Source: Bordetella parapertussis
GTDB taxonomy: Bacteria > Pseudomonadota > Gammaproteobacteria > Burkholderiales > SG8-39
Reading direction: 5' to 3'
Assembly (NCBI GenBank): GCA_945906975.1
Contig: CAMDRY010000044.1
Location: 1 to 12,686, forward strand
Length of the DNA: 12,686 bases
Shown: positions 6,803-12,686 of the stretch, one piece after another
How positions within the stretch are numbered: position 1 is the first letter of the stretch
How the letters are laid out: each line of letters starts with the position of its first letter
Made by a program: the position numbers and the translations under genes
The notes under the pieces: model-generated
What the model was told of the DNA's origin: nothing
The model's database searches: none
What the model saw: only the letters and a program-made list of their open reading frames with translations

Positions 6803-8164
6803 CTAGGCGGCACGGCCCAACGCGGCACTGGGCAGGTTGCGTTGCAGGCGGGATGCCGCCGACTCAGCGCGCGCTTGCCAGGGCGCGCGAACGTCCATGG
6901 CGTTGGCCACGGCGAGCGCGGACTTCAATCCGTCCTCATGAAAACCATAACCCGTCCATGCGCCGCAAAACCACAGGCCCGCGCGTCCCTGCAGCGCGGG
7001 GAGGGCGTATTGTGCTTCAATCGCCGCGGCATCGAACACCGGATGCTCGTAGTCGAAGACTGCGATGACGCTCGCCGGATCCGGCTCTCGCGGCGGGTTC
7101 AAGCTAAGGATCACCGGCCGACTGAAGGGCAAAGGCTGCAGTCGATTAAGCCAGTAGGAGACGCCAACCGGGTTCTGGTCGGTGCCCGCCCACGCAGCGA
7201 GGTAATTCCATGCCGCCCAGGCCGTGCGCGCGCGAGGCATCAAGGCGGTATCGGTGTGCAAAACGGCGCGATTGCGCTGGTAGCGCACCGCGGCCAGCAC
7301 ATCACGCACCTGCGGCAGCGGCTGCACCAGCATGCGCAAAGCCTGACCGCTGTGACAGGCCATGACCACCTCGTCAAATTGGCTGGCCCCCTTTTGGGTG
7401 ACAACCTGCACGCCGTGGTCTGAGGCGCTGACCGAAAGCACCGCCTCGCCGGTGCGCACGACGCCTATGCCGGCCGCGAGTTTTTTGACATATTCGCGGC
7501 CGCCGCCCCTGACGGTGTACCACTGCGGCCGGTTGGTGATTTGCAGCAGTCCATGGTTTTGGCAAAAGCGCGCCAGCGTCGCCACCGGGTAAGACAGCAT
7601 CGTTTTGGTCGGGCATGACCAGATCGCGCCGACCATGGGCAGCAGGTAGGCGTCGCGAAACAGCCGCCCATAAGCGCCCTGCCTCAGAAAATGTTCAACC
7701 GACTGTGCACCACTGCCGCCTGCTCCACGGGCCATTGCGCTTGCGGCCCGGTTAAATCGCAGGATGTCGCGCAACATGCCCCAGAACGCCGGGCGCAACA
7801 GGTTGCGCTTTTGCGCAAACAGCGCGCCCACGCTGGTGCCAGCCCATTCGAGTCCGGGGTTGGCGCTGTCGCCCAGGCTCACGGCGAAGGACATCTCAGA
7901 TGGCGCAGTCTCTACGCCAAGAAATTTGAACAGCGCCACCAGATTCGGATAGGTTCTGTGGTTGAACACCAAAAAGCCGGTATCAACCGGGTAGGTCAAA
8001 CCGTCGATGGTGACATCGACGGTATTGGTATGTCCGCCAAGGTAGTCGTTGGCCTCCAGCAGCACGACCTCGTGACGGCGCGACAGCAGCCAAGCCGTGG
8101 CAAGACCGGCGATACCGGCGCCGATAACGGCGATGCGCTTGCGCGGTTTTGCGGTGATAGTCAT
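6803..8164 (-). CDS. FAD-dependent oxidoreductase, flavin amine oxidase/phytoene-desaturase-like
   Basis: A 453-residue flavoprotein. The dinucleotide-binding motif GAGIAG is at residues 15-20, followed by the acidic residue of VVLLEA and the family-specific GGHTNTVDV. A second conserved block near the C-terminus, FCGAWTGYGFHEDGLKSA (about 404-421), forms the other part of the FAD site. This subfamily (COG2907 type) sits beside DUF1365 and cfa across many proteobacteria. By analogy with the furan fatty acid pathway, a desaturation or oxidation of a methylated phospholipid acyl chain is plausible; that step is an inference. The ATG at 8164 has no clear Shine-Dalgarno site. A 79-base gap with a strong GC-rich hairpin separates it from folE2. 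Confidence 0.93.
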   Translation of the reverse strand: MTITAKPRKRIAVIGAGIAGLATAWLLSRRHEVVLLEANDYLGGHTNTVDVTIDGLTYPVDTGFLVFNHRTYPNLVALFKFLGVETAPSEMSFAVSLGDSANPGLEWAGTSVGALFAQKRNLLRPAFWGMLRDILRFNRAASAMARGAGGSGAQSVEHFLRQGAYGRLFRDAYLLPMVGAIWSCPTKTMLSYPVATLARFCQNHGLLQITNRPQWYTVRGGGREYVKKLAAGIGVVRTGEAVLSVSASDHGVQVVTQKGASQFDEVVMACHSGQALRMLVQPLPQVRDVLAAVRYQRNRAVLHTDTALMPRARTAWAAWNYLAAWAGTDQNPVGVSYWLNRLQPLPFSRPVILSLNPPREPDPASVIAVFDYEHPVFDAAAIEAQYALPALQGRAGLWFCGAWTGYGFHEDGLKSALAVANAMDVRAPWQARAESAASRLQRNLPSAALGRAA

Positions 8165-8197
8165 TGGATTAATACGCTGAGCAGGCTGTGCCCGGCG

Positions 8198-8214
8198 CGG
8201 CGCGCATCGCGCCG
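8198..8214. other. GC-rich perfect hairpin between folE2 and the FAD gene
   Basis: A 7-bp perfect stem (CGGCGCG with CGCGCCG) closes a three-base CAT loop. More GC-rich complementary sequence lies on its folE2 side (gcgcc at about 8210 with ggcgc near 8230). No T-run follows on the coding strand, so it is not a typical intrinsic terminator. It may protect the 3' end of an upstream transcript or attenuate readthrough into the lipid genes. Confidence 0.45.
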
Positions 8215-8243
8215 AAGCGAGACACGCGGCGCGAGGCGAAGGC

Positions 8244-9053
8244 TCAGCGCAGGCCGCGCTTGTCCTGGCGAATCATCGCGTAGGCCGAGTGGTTGTGAAT
8301 GGACTCGAAGTTCTCCGACTCGATGCTGTATGCGGCTATGCGCACATCGCCGTTTAGCGCGATTGCAATGTCGCGCACCAGATCCTCGACAAATTTTGGA
8401 TTGTCGTAGGCCCGTTCGGTGACGTATTTTTCATCCGGCCGCTTGAGCAGGCCGTAGACCTCGCATGAGGCCTCTTTTTCGGCGACGGCGACCAGCTCCT
8501 CGATGGCCATGGGCTGTTCCAGCAAGGCCTCAATGGTGATGTGCGATCGCTGGTTGTGCGCGCCGTAGGCGGAAATCTCCTTCGAGCATGGACAAAGACT
8601 GGTGACTGGCGCCTGCACCGTGAGTGTGGCCTCGTAATGCCCGGCCTGGTCGACCTCCGCGCGCATTTTCACCTCGTAATCGAGCAGGCTGGGCACGCCC
8701 GATACCGGCGCGAGTTTCTCGATGAAATAGGTGTAGCGCATCTCAATATAGCCGGCCCTCGCTTCGAGCCGTACCAGCATGGTTTGCATCAACACCTGCA
8801 AACCCGCCATGTCGAGCGCGGCGGCGTTGGCATGCAAGACCTCGAGAAAGCGTGACATGTGCGTGCCCTTGACGTGATGCGGCAGCCCGACATACATGTC
8901 GATCATAGCCACCGTGGCCTGTTCGCCGCCGTCGGCGCATTTGATGCGCAGCGGGAACTTCACAGACTTCACACCGACGCGGTTGATCGGCACGGCGCGA
9001 CCATCCGGTTTGGCCTGGACGTCTGGGAGGGGTAATCTTTCTGGGGCATTCAT
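8244..9053 (-). CDS. folE2: GTP cyclohydrolase FolE2 (type IB)
   Basis: FolE2 converts GTP to 7,8-dihydroneopterin triphosphate, the first step toward tetrahydrofolate and other pterins. The protein has 269 residues, usual for the family. Recognisable motifs are VKSVKFPL near residue 28, KGTHMSRFLEVL at 63-73, and the active-site segment CPCSKEISAYGAHNQRSH at 154-171 with the metal-binding Cys. The ATG at 9053 starts MNAPERLPLPD; the frame stays open upstream but that part overlaps the peroxidase gene. An AAGGA lies 11 bases before the ATG. FolE2 differs from zinc-dependent FolE in metal use, which can matter under oxidative stress. Folate or pterin supply would fit a photo-oxidative response (antenna cofactor of photolyases), but no photolyase is in the window. 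Confidence 0.95.
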   Translation of the reverse strand: MNAPERLPLPDVQAKPDGRAVPINRVGVKSVKFPLRIKCADGGEQATVAMIDMYVGLPHHVKGTHMSRFLEVLHANAAALDMAGLQVLMQTMLVRLEARAGYIEMRYTYFIEKLAPVSGVPSLLDYEVKMRAEVDQAGHYEATLTVQAPVTSLCPCSKEISAYGAHNQRSHITIEALLEQPMAIEELVAVAEKEASCEVYGLLKRPDEKYVTERAYDNPKFVEDLVRDIAIALNGDVRIAAYSIESENFESIHNHSAYAMIRQDKRGLR

Positions 9054-9102
9054 GAAAATTTGGGTCCTTGGTAAAAAAATCGGTTGCGCCAGCCGTCCCG
9101 CT

Positions 9103-9645
9103 TCAGCGGGCGGCCAGCAGTCGTTCGATGCTCGCGACAAAGCGCGGGTCCTCGGGCTGGACGTCGTTCTCGTAGGACAGCACGTTCTCGCCGCGCCGGT
9201 CGATGAGGTATTTATGAAAATTCCACTGCGGGCGCCGGCCGGTTTTCTCGGCCAGTTGCGCGTAGAGGGGATTGGCATTTTTTGCGCTGACCCCGGTCTT
9301 GGAGAACATCGGAAAGCTCACGCCGTAATTGAGTTGGCAGAAATCGGCGATTTCCTTGTTGCTGCCCGGCTCCTGCCCGGCGAAGTCATTGGCAGGAAAG
9401 CCGAGCACCACCAGGCCCTTGTCCTTGTACCGCCGGTAGAGTTTTTCCAAGCCCTCGTATTGCGGTGTATTGCCGCAGCGGCTGGCGGTGTTCACCACCA
9501 GCACAACCTTGCCCTCGTACTTGCAAAGCGGCGTTGGCACCTCCTGCAGATCGGGCAGCGTGACCTTAAGCAGCGTGGGGCAGGCCGCATGGGCCCCTCC
9601 GGCCAGCAGCAGCAGCGCAGCAAGCAATAGTCCAGGCAATTTCAT
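9103..9645 (-). CDS. Exported glutathione peroxidase family protein (probably thioredoxin-type)
   Basis: A 180-residue peroxidase of the Cys-GPx family, which reduces hydrogen peroxide and lipid hydroperoxides. The N-terminus MKLPGLLLAALLLLAGGAHA is a Sec signal peptide, so it acts in the periplasm. The peroxidatic Cys57 is in NTASRCGNTPQY, Gln91 in FPANDFAGQEP, and Trp141-Asn142 in QWNFHKYLI, which completes the catalytic tetrad. A second conserved Cys103 (IADFC) matches the resolving Cys of thioredoxin-dependent members. The usual NQF of the family reads NDF here. The ATG at 9645 has GGGGA five bases upstream; a longer start adds six residues without reason. It is the first gene of the minus-strand array and directly faces the litR promoter region, 49 bases ahead of folE2. 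Confidence 0.94.
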   Translation of the reverse strand: MKLPGLLLAALLLLAGGAHAACPTLLKVTLPDLQEVPTPLCKYEGKVVLVVNTASRCGNTPQYEGLEKLYRRYKDKGLVVLGFPANDFAGQEPGSNKEIADFCQLNYGVSFPMFSKTGVSAKNANPLYAQLAEKTGRRPQWNFHKYLIDRRGENVLSYENDVQPEDPRFVASIERLLAAR

Positions 9646-9670
9646 GGAAGTCCCCACAAACATTACGGCT

Positions 9671-9683
9671 TTGTACTAGTCAA
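9671..9683. promoter_or_regulatory. Putative LitR operator O2, TTGTACTAGTCAA
   Basis: A 13-base element matching the palindromic site at 9735-9747 at 11 of 13 positions (TTGTNCTAGNCAA). It lies between the proposed minus-strand transcription start (about 9694) and the peroxidase ATG, where a bound repressor would block early elongation. Assignment to LitR is inferred from position and repetition only. Confidence 0.6.
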
Positions 9684-9700
9684 ATAAGATGTTATCTGCT

Positions 9701-9729
9701 AATCTAAGCCTTGATCGCCACCAAGTCAA
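9701..9729 (-). promoter_or_regulatory. Putative sigma70 promoter for the minus-strand operon
   Basis: On the minus strand a -35 TTGACT (9729-9724) and a -10 TAGATT (9706-9701) are separated by exactly 17 bases. The -35 matches the consensus at five of six positions and the -10 at four of six. The expected start is near 9694, about 48 bases before the peroxidase ATG. The two 13-bp palindromic elements lie on either side. Confidence 0.55.
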
Positions 9730-9734
9730 CAGTT

Positions 9735-9747
9735 TTGTCCTAGACAA
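9735..9747. promoter_or_regulatory. Putative LitR operator O1, TTGTCCTAGACAA
   Basis: An inverted repeat with perfect five-base arms (TTGTC/GACAA) around CTA. It is near-identical to the element at 9671-9683, with centres 64 bases apart, close to six helical turns. It lies five bases upstream of the minus-strand -35 and 12 bases before the litR start region, so one regulator could control both directions, including its own gene. Confidence 0.65.
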
Positions 9748-9762
9748 TAATGATAAATCGTG

Positions 9763-10692
9763 ATGTCTAACCCAAGTCAGTCCTTACTCTCGTCCTTTTC
9801 CATCAGCGCCGTGGAGCAGGATACCGGCCTGTCCAAAGACACCTTGCGGATGTGGGAGAGGCGTTACCAGTTCCCGCAACCGGGCCGCGACAAGCATGGC
9901 GAGCGCGTCTATCCCGCCGCGCAGGTGGAAAAACTGCGCACAATCAAGCGCCTCATGGACAACGGCCACCGTCCGGGCAAGCTGGTCAGCCGGTCAATCG
10001 AGGAATTGCAGCAGTTTTATAACGGCCTTGCCGGCGGCCAGCCCCAGGATGGCCCCGCGCCAAGCCGCCTGCTGGCGCTGCTCGACCTGATCAAAAATCA
10101 TCGCGTGTACGACTTGCGCCAGCAACTGTCGCAATGCCTGATGCGCCAGGGCCTGCATCAGTTCCTCACCGACACCGTGACGCCGCTCAATATGCTGGTC
10201 GGGGAAGCCTGGATGTCCGGCCAGATTGAGATTTTTGAAGAGCATTTGTATACGGAAACACTGCAAGGCCTTTTGCGCACCGCCATCAGCACCATGCCCG
10301 ATTCGGGCCATGCGCCACTGATAATGCTGACCACGCTACCGACCGAGCAGCACAATCTGGGCCTGCTGATGGCCGAGGCGATGTTCGTCATGGAAGGCGC
10401 AACCTGCATTTCCCTCGGAACACAAACGCCGGTGCGCGACATCGCGCTTGCCGCGGCCGCGCACAAGGCCGACATCGTCGCCGTCTCGTTCAGCGCGGCT
10501 TTTCCCCCGGCGCAAGTGTGCGACGCTCTTGAAGCGCTGCGCGGCCGTTTGCCGCGCGAAATTGCAGTATGGGCAGGCGGCGGCAATGCCGGGCTCGGCC
10601 GCCGTGACATCCCCGGCGTGACCCTGTTACAAGGCCTCGACAGCGCGGCGCTGGCGATAACCCAATGGCGTGAAATCCATGTCACCGCCTGA
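9763..10692 (+). CDS. litR: MerR-family transcriptional regulator with B12-binding photoreceptor domain (LitR/CarH type)
   Basis: A 309-residue light-responsive repressor candidate. Residues about 12-80 form a MerR-type winged-helix DNA-binding domain (ISAVEQDTGLSKDTLRMWERRYQFPQP then R-D-K-H-G-E-R-V-Y). Residues about 100-175 form the four-helix cobalamin cap with the exact W-x9-EH signature (Trp150, Glu160-His161). The Rossmann part has E-Q-His197-N-L-Gly200, where His197 is the lower axial cobalt ligand. Exactly 41 residues later comes Ser242, then Gly272-Gly273. These match the spacing known for CarH/LitR proteins, which bind adenosylcobalamin as DNA-binding tetramers in the dark and fall apart in light. 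ATG 9763 is chosen; the adjacent GTG at 9760 is also possible. No Shine-Dalgarno site is seen and the message may be nearly leaderless. It is divergent from the ten-gene operon. Confidence 0.93.
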   Translation: MSNPSQSLLSSFSISAVEQDTGLSKDTLRMWERRYQFPQPGRDKHGERVYPAAQVEKLRTIKRLMDNGHRPGKLVSRSIEELQQFYNGLAGGQPQDGPAPSRLLALLDLIKNHRVYDLRQQLSQCLMRQGLHQFLTDTVTPLNMLVGEAWMSGQIEIFEEHLYTETLQGLLRTAISTMPDSGHAPLIMLTTLPTEQHNLGLLMAEAMFVMEGATCISLGTQTPVRDIALAAAAHKADIVAVSFSAAFPPAQVCDALEALRGRLPREIAVWAGGGNAGLGRRDIPGVTLLQGLDSAALAITQWREIHVTA

Positions 10693-10699
10693 GCGCCGC

Positions 10700-10897
10700 A
10701 TGGGTCATACAAAATCCACGCTGCCGGCAAAAACAGGCAAGGCGTGCGCGCGACCCATGGCCTGGCGCAAGGCCCGGACCAAAAACCGGACTGAGGTAAA
10801 GTATTGCTCCGCGCGCTGCCGCGCCAATGCGAAACGCCCTCCCTTTGTCGGGCAAGGCGGGAAGCACCCGGTATGCGCAACTGTAACCAAGCCGTAA
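10700..10897 (+). CDS. DUF2256 domain-containing small protein, altered motif
   Basis: A 65-residue basic protein starting at ATG 10700, seven bases after the litR stop, so probably co-transcribed with it. The N-terminal 48 residues fit DUF2256: KSTLPAK near the start, CARPMAWRK in the middle and EVKYCSARCR at the end. Family members usually have two Cys pairs. Here the first Cys of the first pair is Gly (KTGKAC), and the two Trp residues expected in the KKWxxxW segment are both Arg (CGG codons). The partner pair CSARC is intact. The tail after KRPP is non-conserved. From memory, DUF2256 genes commonly sit next to cryptochrome/photolyase genes, which fits a light-related locus. The function is unknown, and the substitutions could mean decay or divergence. 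Confidence 0.72.
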   Translation: MGHTKSTLPAKTGKACARPMAWRKARTKNRTEVKYCSARCRANAKRPPFVGQGGKHPVCATVTKP

Positions 10898-10943
10898 CCT
10901 CACTGACGCAGTCCCGACCCAAACATTTCGTACATTCATTCCC

Positions 10944-11825
10944 ATGATGATCTATCCGGAAATATTCAAGTCCATGGAACGTGTTCGCTGGCACACGGCC
11001 GAGGATGTGCCCTGGTCCGACTTCGATGCCACCATGCTCTCCGACGAGCAGGCACAGACGATCAAAATGAACGCCATCACCGAATGGGCGGCCCTGCCGG
11101 CGACGGAAATGTTCCTGCGCGACAACCAGCACGACAGCGATTTCTCGGCCTTCATGTCGGTATGGTTCTACGAAGAACAAAAGCATTCGCTGGTGTTGAT
11201 CGAATACCTGAGCCGCTTCCGGCCCGAACTTGCGCCGACGGAAGCCGAGTTACATGCGGTGCGCTTCCAGTTCGACCCCGCTCCGCCCCTGGAAACGCTG
11301 ATGCTGCATTTTTGCGGCGAAATCCGCCTCAACCACTGGTACCGCCGCGCGACCCAATGGCACACCGAGCCTGTCATACGCAAGATTTACGACCTGATCG
11401 CGCGTGATGAGGCGCGTCACGGCGGCGCCTATTTGCAATACATGCGCCGCGCCATTGAACGGCATGGCGATGAAGCACGCGCGGCGTTCGCCAAGGTCGG
11501 CATCCTGATGGCGAGCTCGGCGCGCTCAAACAGGCCTTTGCACCCGACCAACCTGCACGTCAATAAATCGCTATTTCCCAACGACACGGTGCAATCACGG
11601 CTGCCCGATCCGGACTGGCTCGAGTGCTGGCTCGACCGGCAGATCCGCTTTGACGCTAGCTGGGAGACGCGGGTCGTCGATGGCATCCTGCGCAATCTGG
11701 GCGTGCTGTTCGGTCAAAAATTCGAATCGGTGCGCGAACTCAACCGCTTTCGCAAAGAATTGACACAGAAAAAAATACCAGAACCCGCGCCCCCGGCGGC
11801 GCGCGGCATGGCCGAAACAGTCTGA
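10944..11825 (+). CDS. Ferritin-like di-iron protein, acyl-ACP-desaturase-like
   Basis: A 293-residue soluble, mostly helical protein. It carries a two-times repeated di-iron ligand pattern: Glu47 (or Glu55) in the first helix, then E78-Q-K-H81 in YEEQKHS, Glu126 in GEIRLNHWYRR, and E156-A-R-H159 in RDEARHGGAY. The EEQKH and DEARH motifs correspond to EENRH and DEKRH of plant stearoyl-ACP desaturases, and the spacing between ligands is similar. This suggests an O2-dependent desaturase or oxygenase, though ferritin-like families include other chemistries and the substrate is unknown. It is shorter than plant desaturases. Either ATG 10944 or ATG 10947 could start it; no clear ribosome site precedes them. 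It lies 46 bases after the DUF2256 gene, probably in the litR transcript. Confidence 0.85.
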   Translation: MMIYPEIFKSMERVRWHTAEDVPWSDFDATMLSDEQAQTIKMNAITEWAALPATEMFLRDNQHDSDFSAFMSVWFYEEQKHSLVLIEYLSRFRPELAPTEAELHAVRFQFDPAPPLETLMLHFCGEIRLNHWYRRATQWHTEPVIRKIYDLIARDEARHGGAYLQYMRRAIERHGDEARAAFAKVGILMASSARSNRPLHPTNLHVNKSLFPNDTVQSRLPDPDWLECWLDRQIRFDASWETRVVDGILRNLGVLFGQKFESVRELNRFRKELTQKKIPEPAPPAARGMAETV

Positions 11826-11839
11826 GACCGAGCAGCCGC

Positions 11840-11868
11840 CTGCCGCAAGCCGCCGGCAGCCCTATAAT
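11840..11868 (+). promoter_or_regulatory. Putative promoter for the glutathione S-transferase gene
   Basis: A perfect -10 hexamer TATAAT lies at 11863-11868. The best -35 at 17-base spacing is CTGCCG (11840-11845), which matches only three of six positions, so it is weak. The -35 overlaps a small inverted repeat (CTGCCG with CGGCAG at 11854-11859). The predicted start near 11875 would leave a leader of about 90 bases before the TTG start. Confidence 0.45.
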
Positions 11869-11956
11869 CAGGTCGGTTCGGTTTATAGCGTACCGCCCTT
11901 AGCGCACCGCCGTTTTTTCCCGCATTCGTTCGTTCCCGCATTGTGATCCTTTTCCC

Positions 11957-11961
11957 GGAGG
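11957..11961 (+). promoter_or_regulatory. Ribosome binding site deciding a TTG start
   Basis: A strong GGAGG stands four bases before the TTG at 11966. No in-frame ATG or GTG fits the N-terminal strand of the GST fold, so this site is the main support for the rare TTG start codon. The spacing is on the short side. Confidence 0.65.
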
Positions 11962-11965
11962 CCTC

Positions 11966-12610
11966 TTGGCACTTGGCTTTTACTACGGAGCCGGTTCGCC
12001 CTACACATGGCGCGTCTGGCTCGCACTTGAACACAAGCAGATTCCGCATGAGCTGAAGCTGATGTCCTTCAGCGACGGCGACTTGAAAAAACCGGAATTT
12101 CGCGCCATTAATCCGCGCGGCAAGGTGCCCTCAATCATCGACGACGGTTTCGTGCTCTATGAGTCGGCTGCCATAGTCGAATACCTGGAGCAGCAATACC
12201 CGGCTTCGGGCAAGCCCCTCTTTCCCGGCAATACACGCGATCAGGCCCTTGTCCGGCGTATGGTGTGCGAGGCCGACAACTATTACGCGCCGGCGATGAA
12301 CAAGCTGGTTACCGGCGTGCTGTTCACGCAGGAGCACGATTGGGATGAGGGCCGCATCAGCGCAGCCCGCGACCTGTGCCTCGCCGAACTGGCGCGCAGC
12401 GCTGCCAACATGCGCGGCGACTTTCTCGCCGGTGCGCTTTCGGCGGCCGATTTCACGCTCTACCCGATGCTCGCCATCTGCCTGCGCTGCGAGGTGAAAA
12501 AGCCCGCTCTGGCGATGACATCGGCCTTGCCGGAAAAAATAAAGGCGTGGATGGCGCGCATGCAAGCCCTGCCCTACCATGCCAAAACGCGACCCGCGCA
12601 CTGGCACTGA
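11966..12610 (+). CDS. Glutathione S-transferase family protein
   Basis: A 214-residue cytosolic GST. The N-terminal thioredoxin-like domain (about 1-80) has a likely catalytic Ser11 in GAGSPYTWRVWLAL, the cis-proline Val54-Pro55 in RGKVPSI, and the glutathione-contacting Glu66-Ser67 in LYESAAIVEYLEQQYP. The helical C-terminal domain runs from about residue 90 and includes FLAGALSAADFTLYPML, the N-capping box region of GSTs. It would conjugate or reduce electrophilic products, possibly lipid peroxidation products, but the substrate is not readable. It starts with TTG behind a strong GGAGG. A separate promoter lies upstream, so it may not be part of the litR transcript despite the same direction and 140-base gap. 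Confidence 0.93.
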   Translation: MALGFYYGAGSPYTWRVWLALEHKQIPHELKLMSFSDGDLKKPEFRAINPRGKVPSIIDDGFVLYESAAIVEYLEQQYPASGKPLFPGNTRDQALVRRMVCEADNYYAPAMNKLVTGVLFTQEHDWDEGRISAARDLCLAELARSAANMRGDFLAGALSAADFTLYPMLAICLRCEVKKPALAMTSALPEKIKAWMARMQALPYHAKTRPAHWH

Positions 12611-12673
12611 TACACACACAGAAACTGACGGCAAAAAAACCAGCACCGTCACAAAAACAGGACAGCCCCTTCC

Positions 12674-12686
12674 ATGAGCGATCTTG
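12674..12686 (+). CDS. Possible start of the next gene (3' truncated by the window)
   Basis: An ATG at 12674 begins Met-Ser-Asp-Leu and runs off the right edge. An AGGA lies about 11 bases upstream, which is far. Only four codons are visible, so no family can be assigned. The placement 63 bases after the GST stop on the same strand is the main support. Confidence 0.4.

Noticed and set aside
8244..9278. Longer FolE2 form starting at 9278
   Set aside because: The extra N-terminus overlaps the peroxidase coding region and has no resemblance to FolE2; MNAPERL at 9053 gives the normal family length.
10682..10945. Minus-strand open frame of 87 residues opposite the DUF2256 gene
   Set aside because: It resembles no family and lies antisense to a recognisable DUF2256 gene with a better context.
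11841..11859. Inverted repeat after the di-iron protein gene as an intrinsic terminator
   Set aside because: The stem CTGCCG/CGGCAG is short with an eight-base loop and is followed by CCTATAATC, a likely -10 region, not a T-run.
12626..12651. Inverted repeat TGACGG/CCGTCA after the GST gene as a terminator
   Set aside because: The loop is 14 bases and no T-tract follows on the plus strand; the A-run is inside the loop.

Overview
The window looks like a chromosomal segment from a GC-rich betaproteobacterium, probably of the Burkholderiales type. The clues are a Bug/TctC solute-binding protein at the left end, dense gene packing and overall protein character. This is inference from gene families, not a taxonomic test. 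No rRNA, tRNA, insertion sequence, phage gene or CRISPR array was seen, and no gene-free stretch exceeds 300 bases.

Layout. At the left edge is the 3' part of a plus-strand Bug/TctC receptor. It converges on a compact minus-strand array of ten genes that reads from about 9645 down to 990. In transcription order these encode an exported glutathione peroxidase, the GTP cyclohydrolase FolE2, an FAD-dependent amine-oxidase-like protein, a DUF1365 protein, a Cfa-type lipid methyltransferase, an exported chalcone-isomerase-like protein, a GPH-type MFS transporter, a DUF3833 lipoprotein, a short-chain dehydrogenase and a SnoaL/NTF2-like protein. Several junctions are abutting or overlapping (ATGA between DUF1365 and cfa). 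Divergently on the plus strand lie a MerR-type regulator with a complete cobalamin-photoreceptor signature (CarH/LitR type), a small DUF2256 gene, a di-iron acyl-ACP-desaturase-like protein, a glutathione S-transferase with its own likely promoter, and the first codons of another gene.

How it may work. The FAD/DUF1365/cfa/chalcone-isomerase-like/MFS/DUF3833/SDR/SnoaL set is the gene company known from the RpoE-ChrR singlet-oxygen regulon of other proteobacteria, which includes furan fatty acid synthesis in Rhodobacter. Here no sigma factor or ChrR is present. The set faces a B12-dependent light sensor, and the 117-bp divergent intergenic region holds two near-identical 13-bp palindromes (TTGTNCTAGNCAA) on either side of a plausible minus-strand promoter. 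The simplest reading is a light-derepressed membrane-lipid remodelling and photo-oxidative defence operon: dark cobalamin-bound LitR represses it and light releases it. The Cfa protein lacks two of the bicarbonate-site residues of E. coli Cfa, which makes a methyl-transfer role (UfaM-like) more likely than plain cyclopropanation. The di-iron desaturase-like protein beside the regulator could feed the same lipid chemistry. These functional links are inference from families and context.
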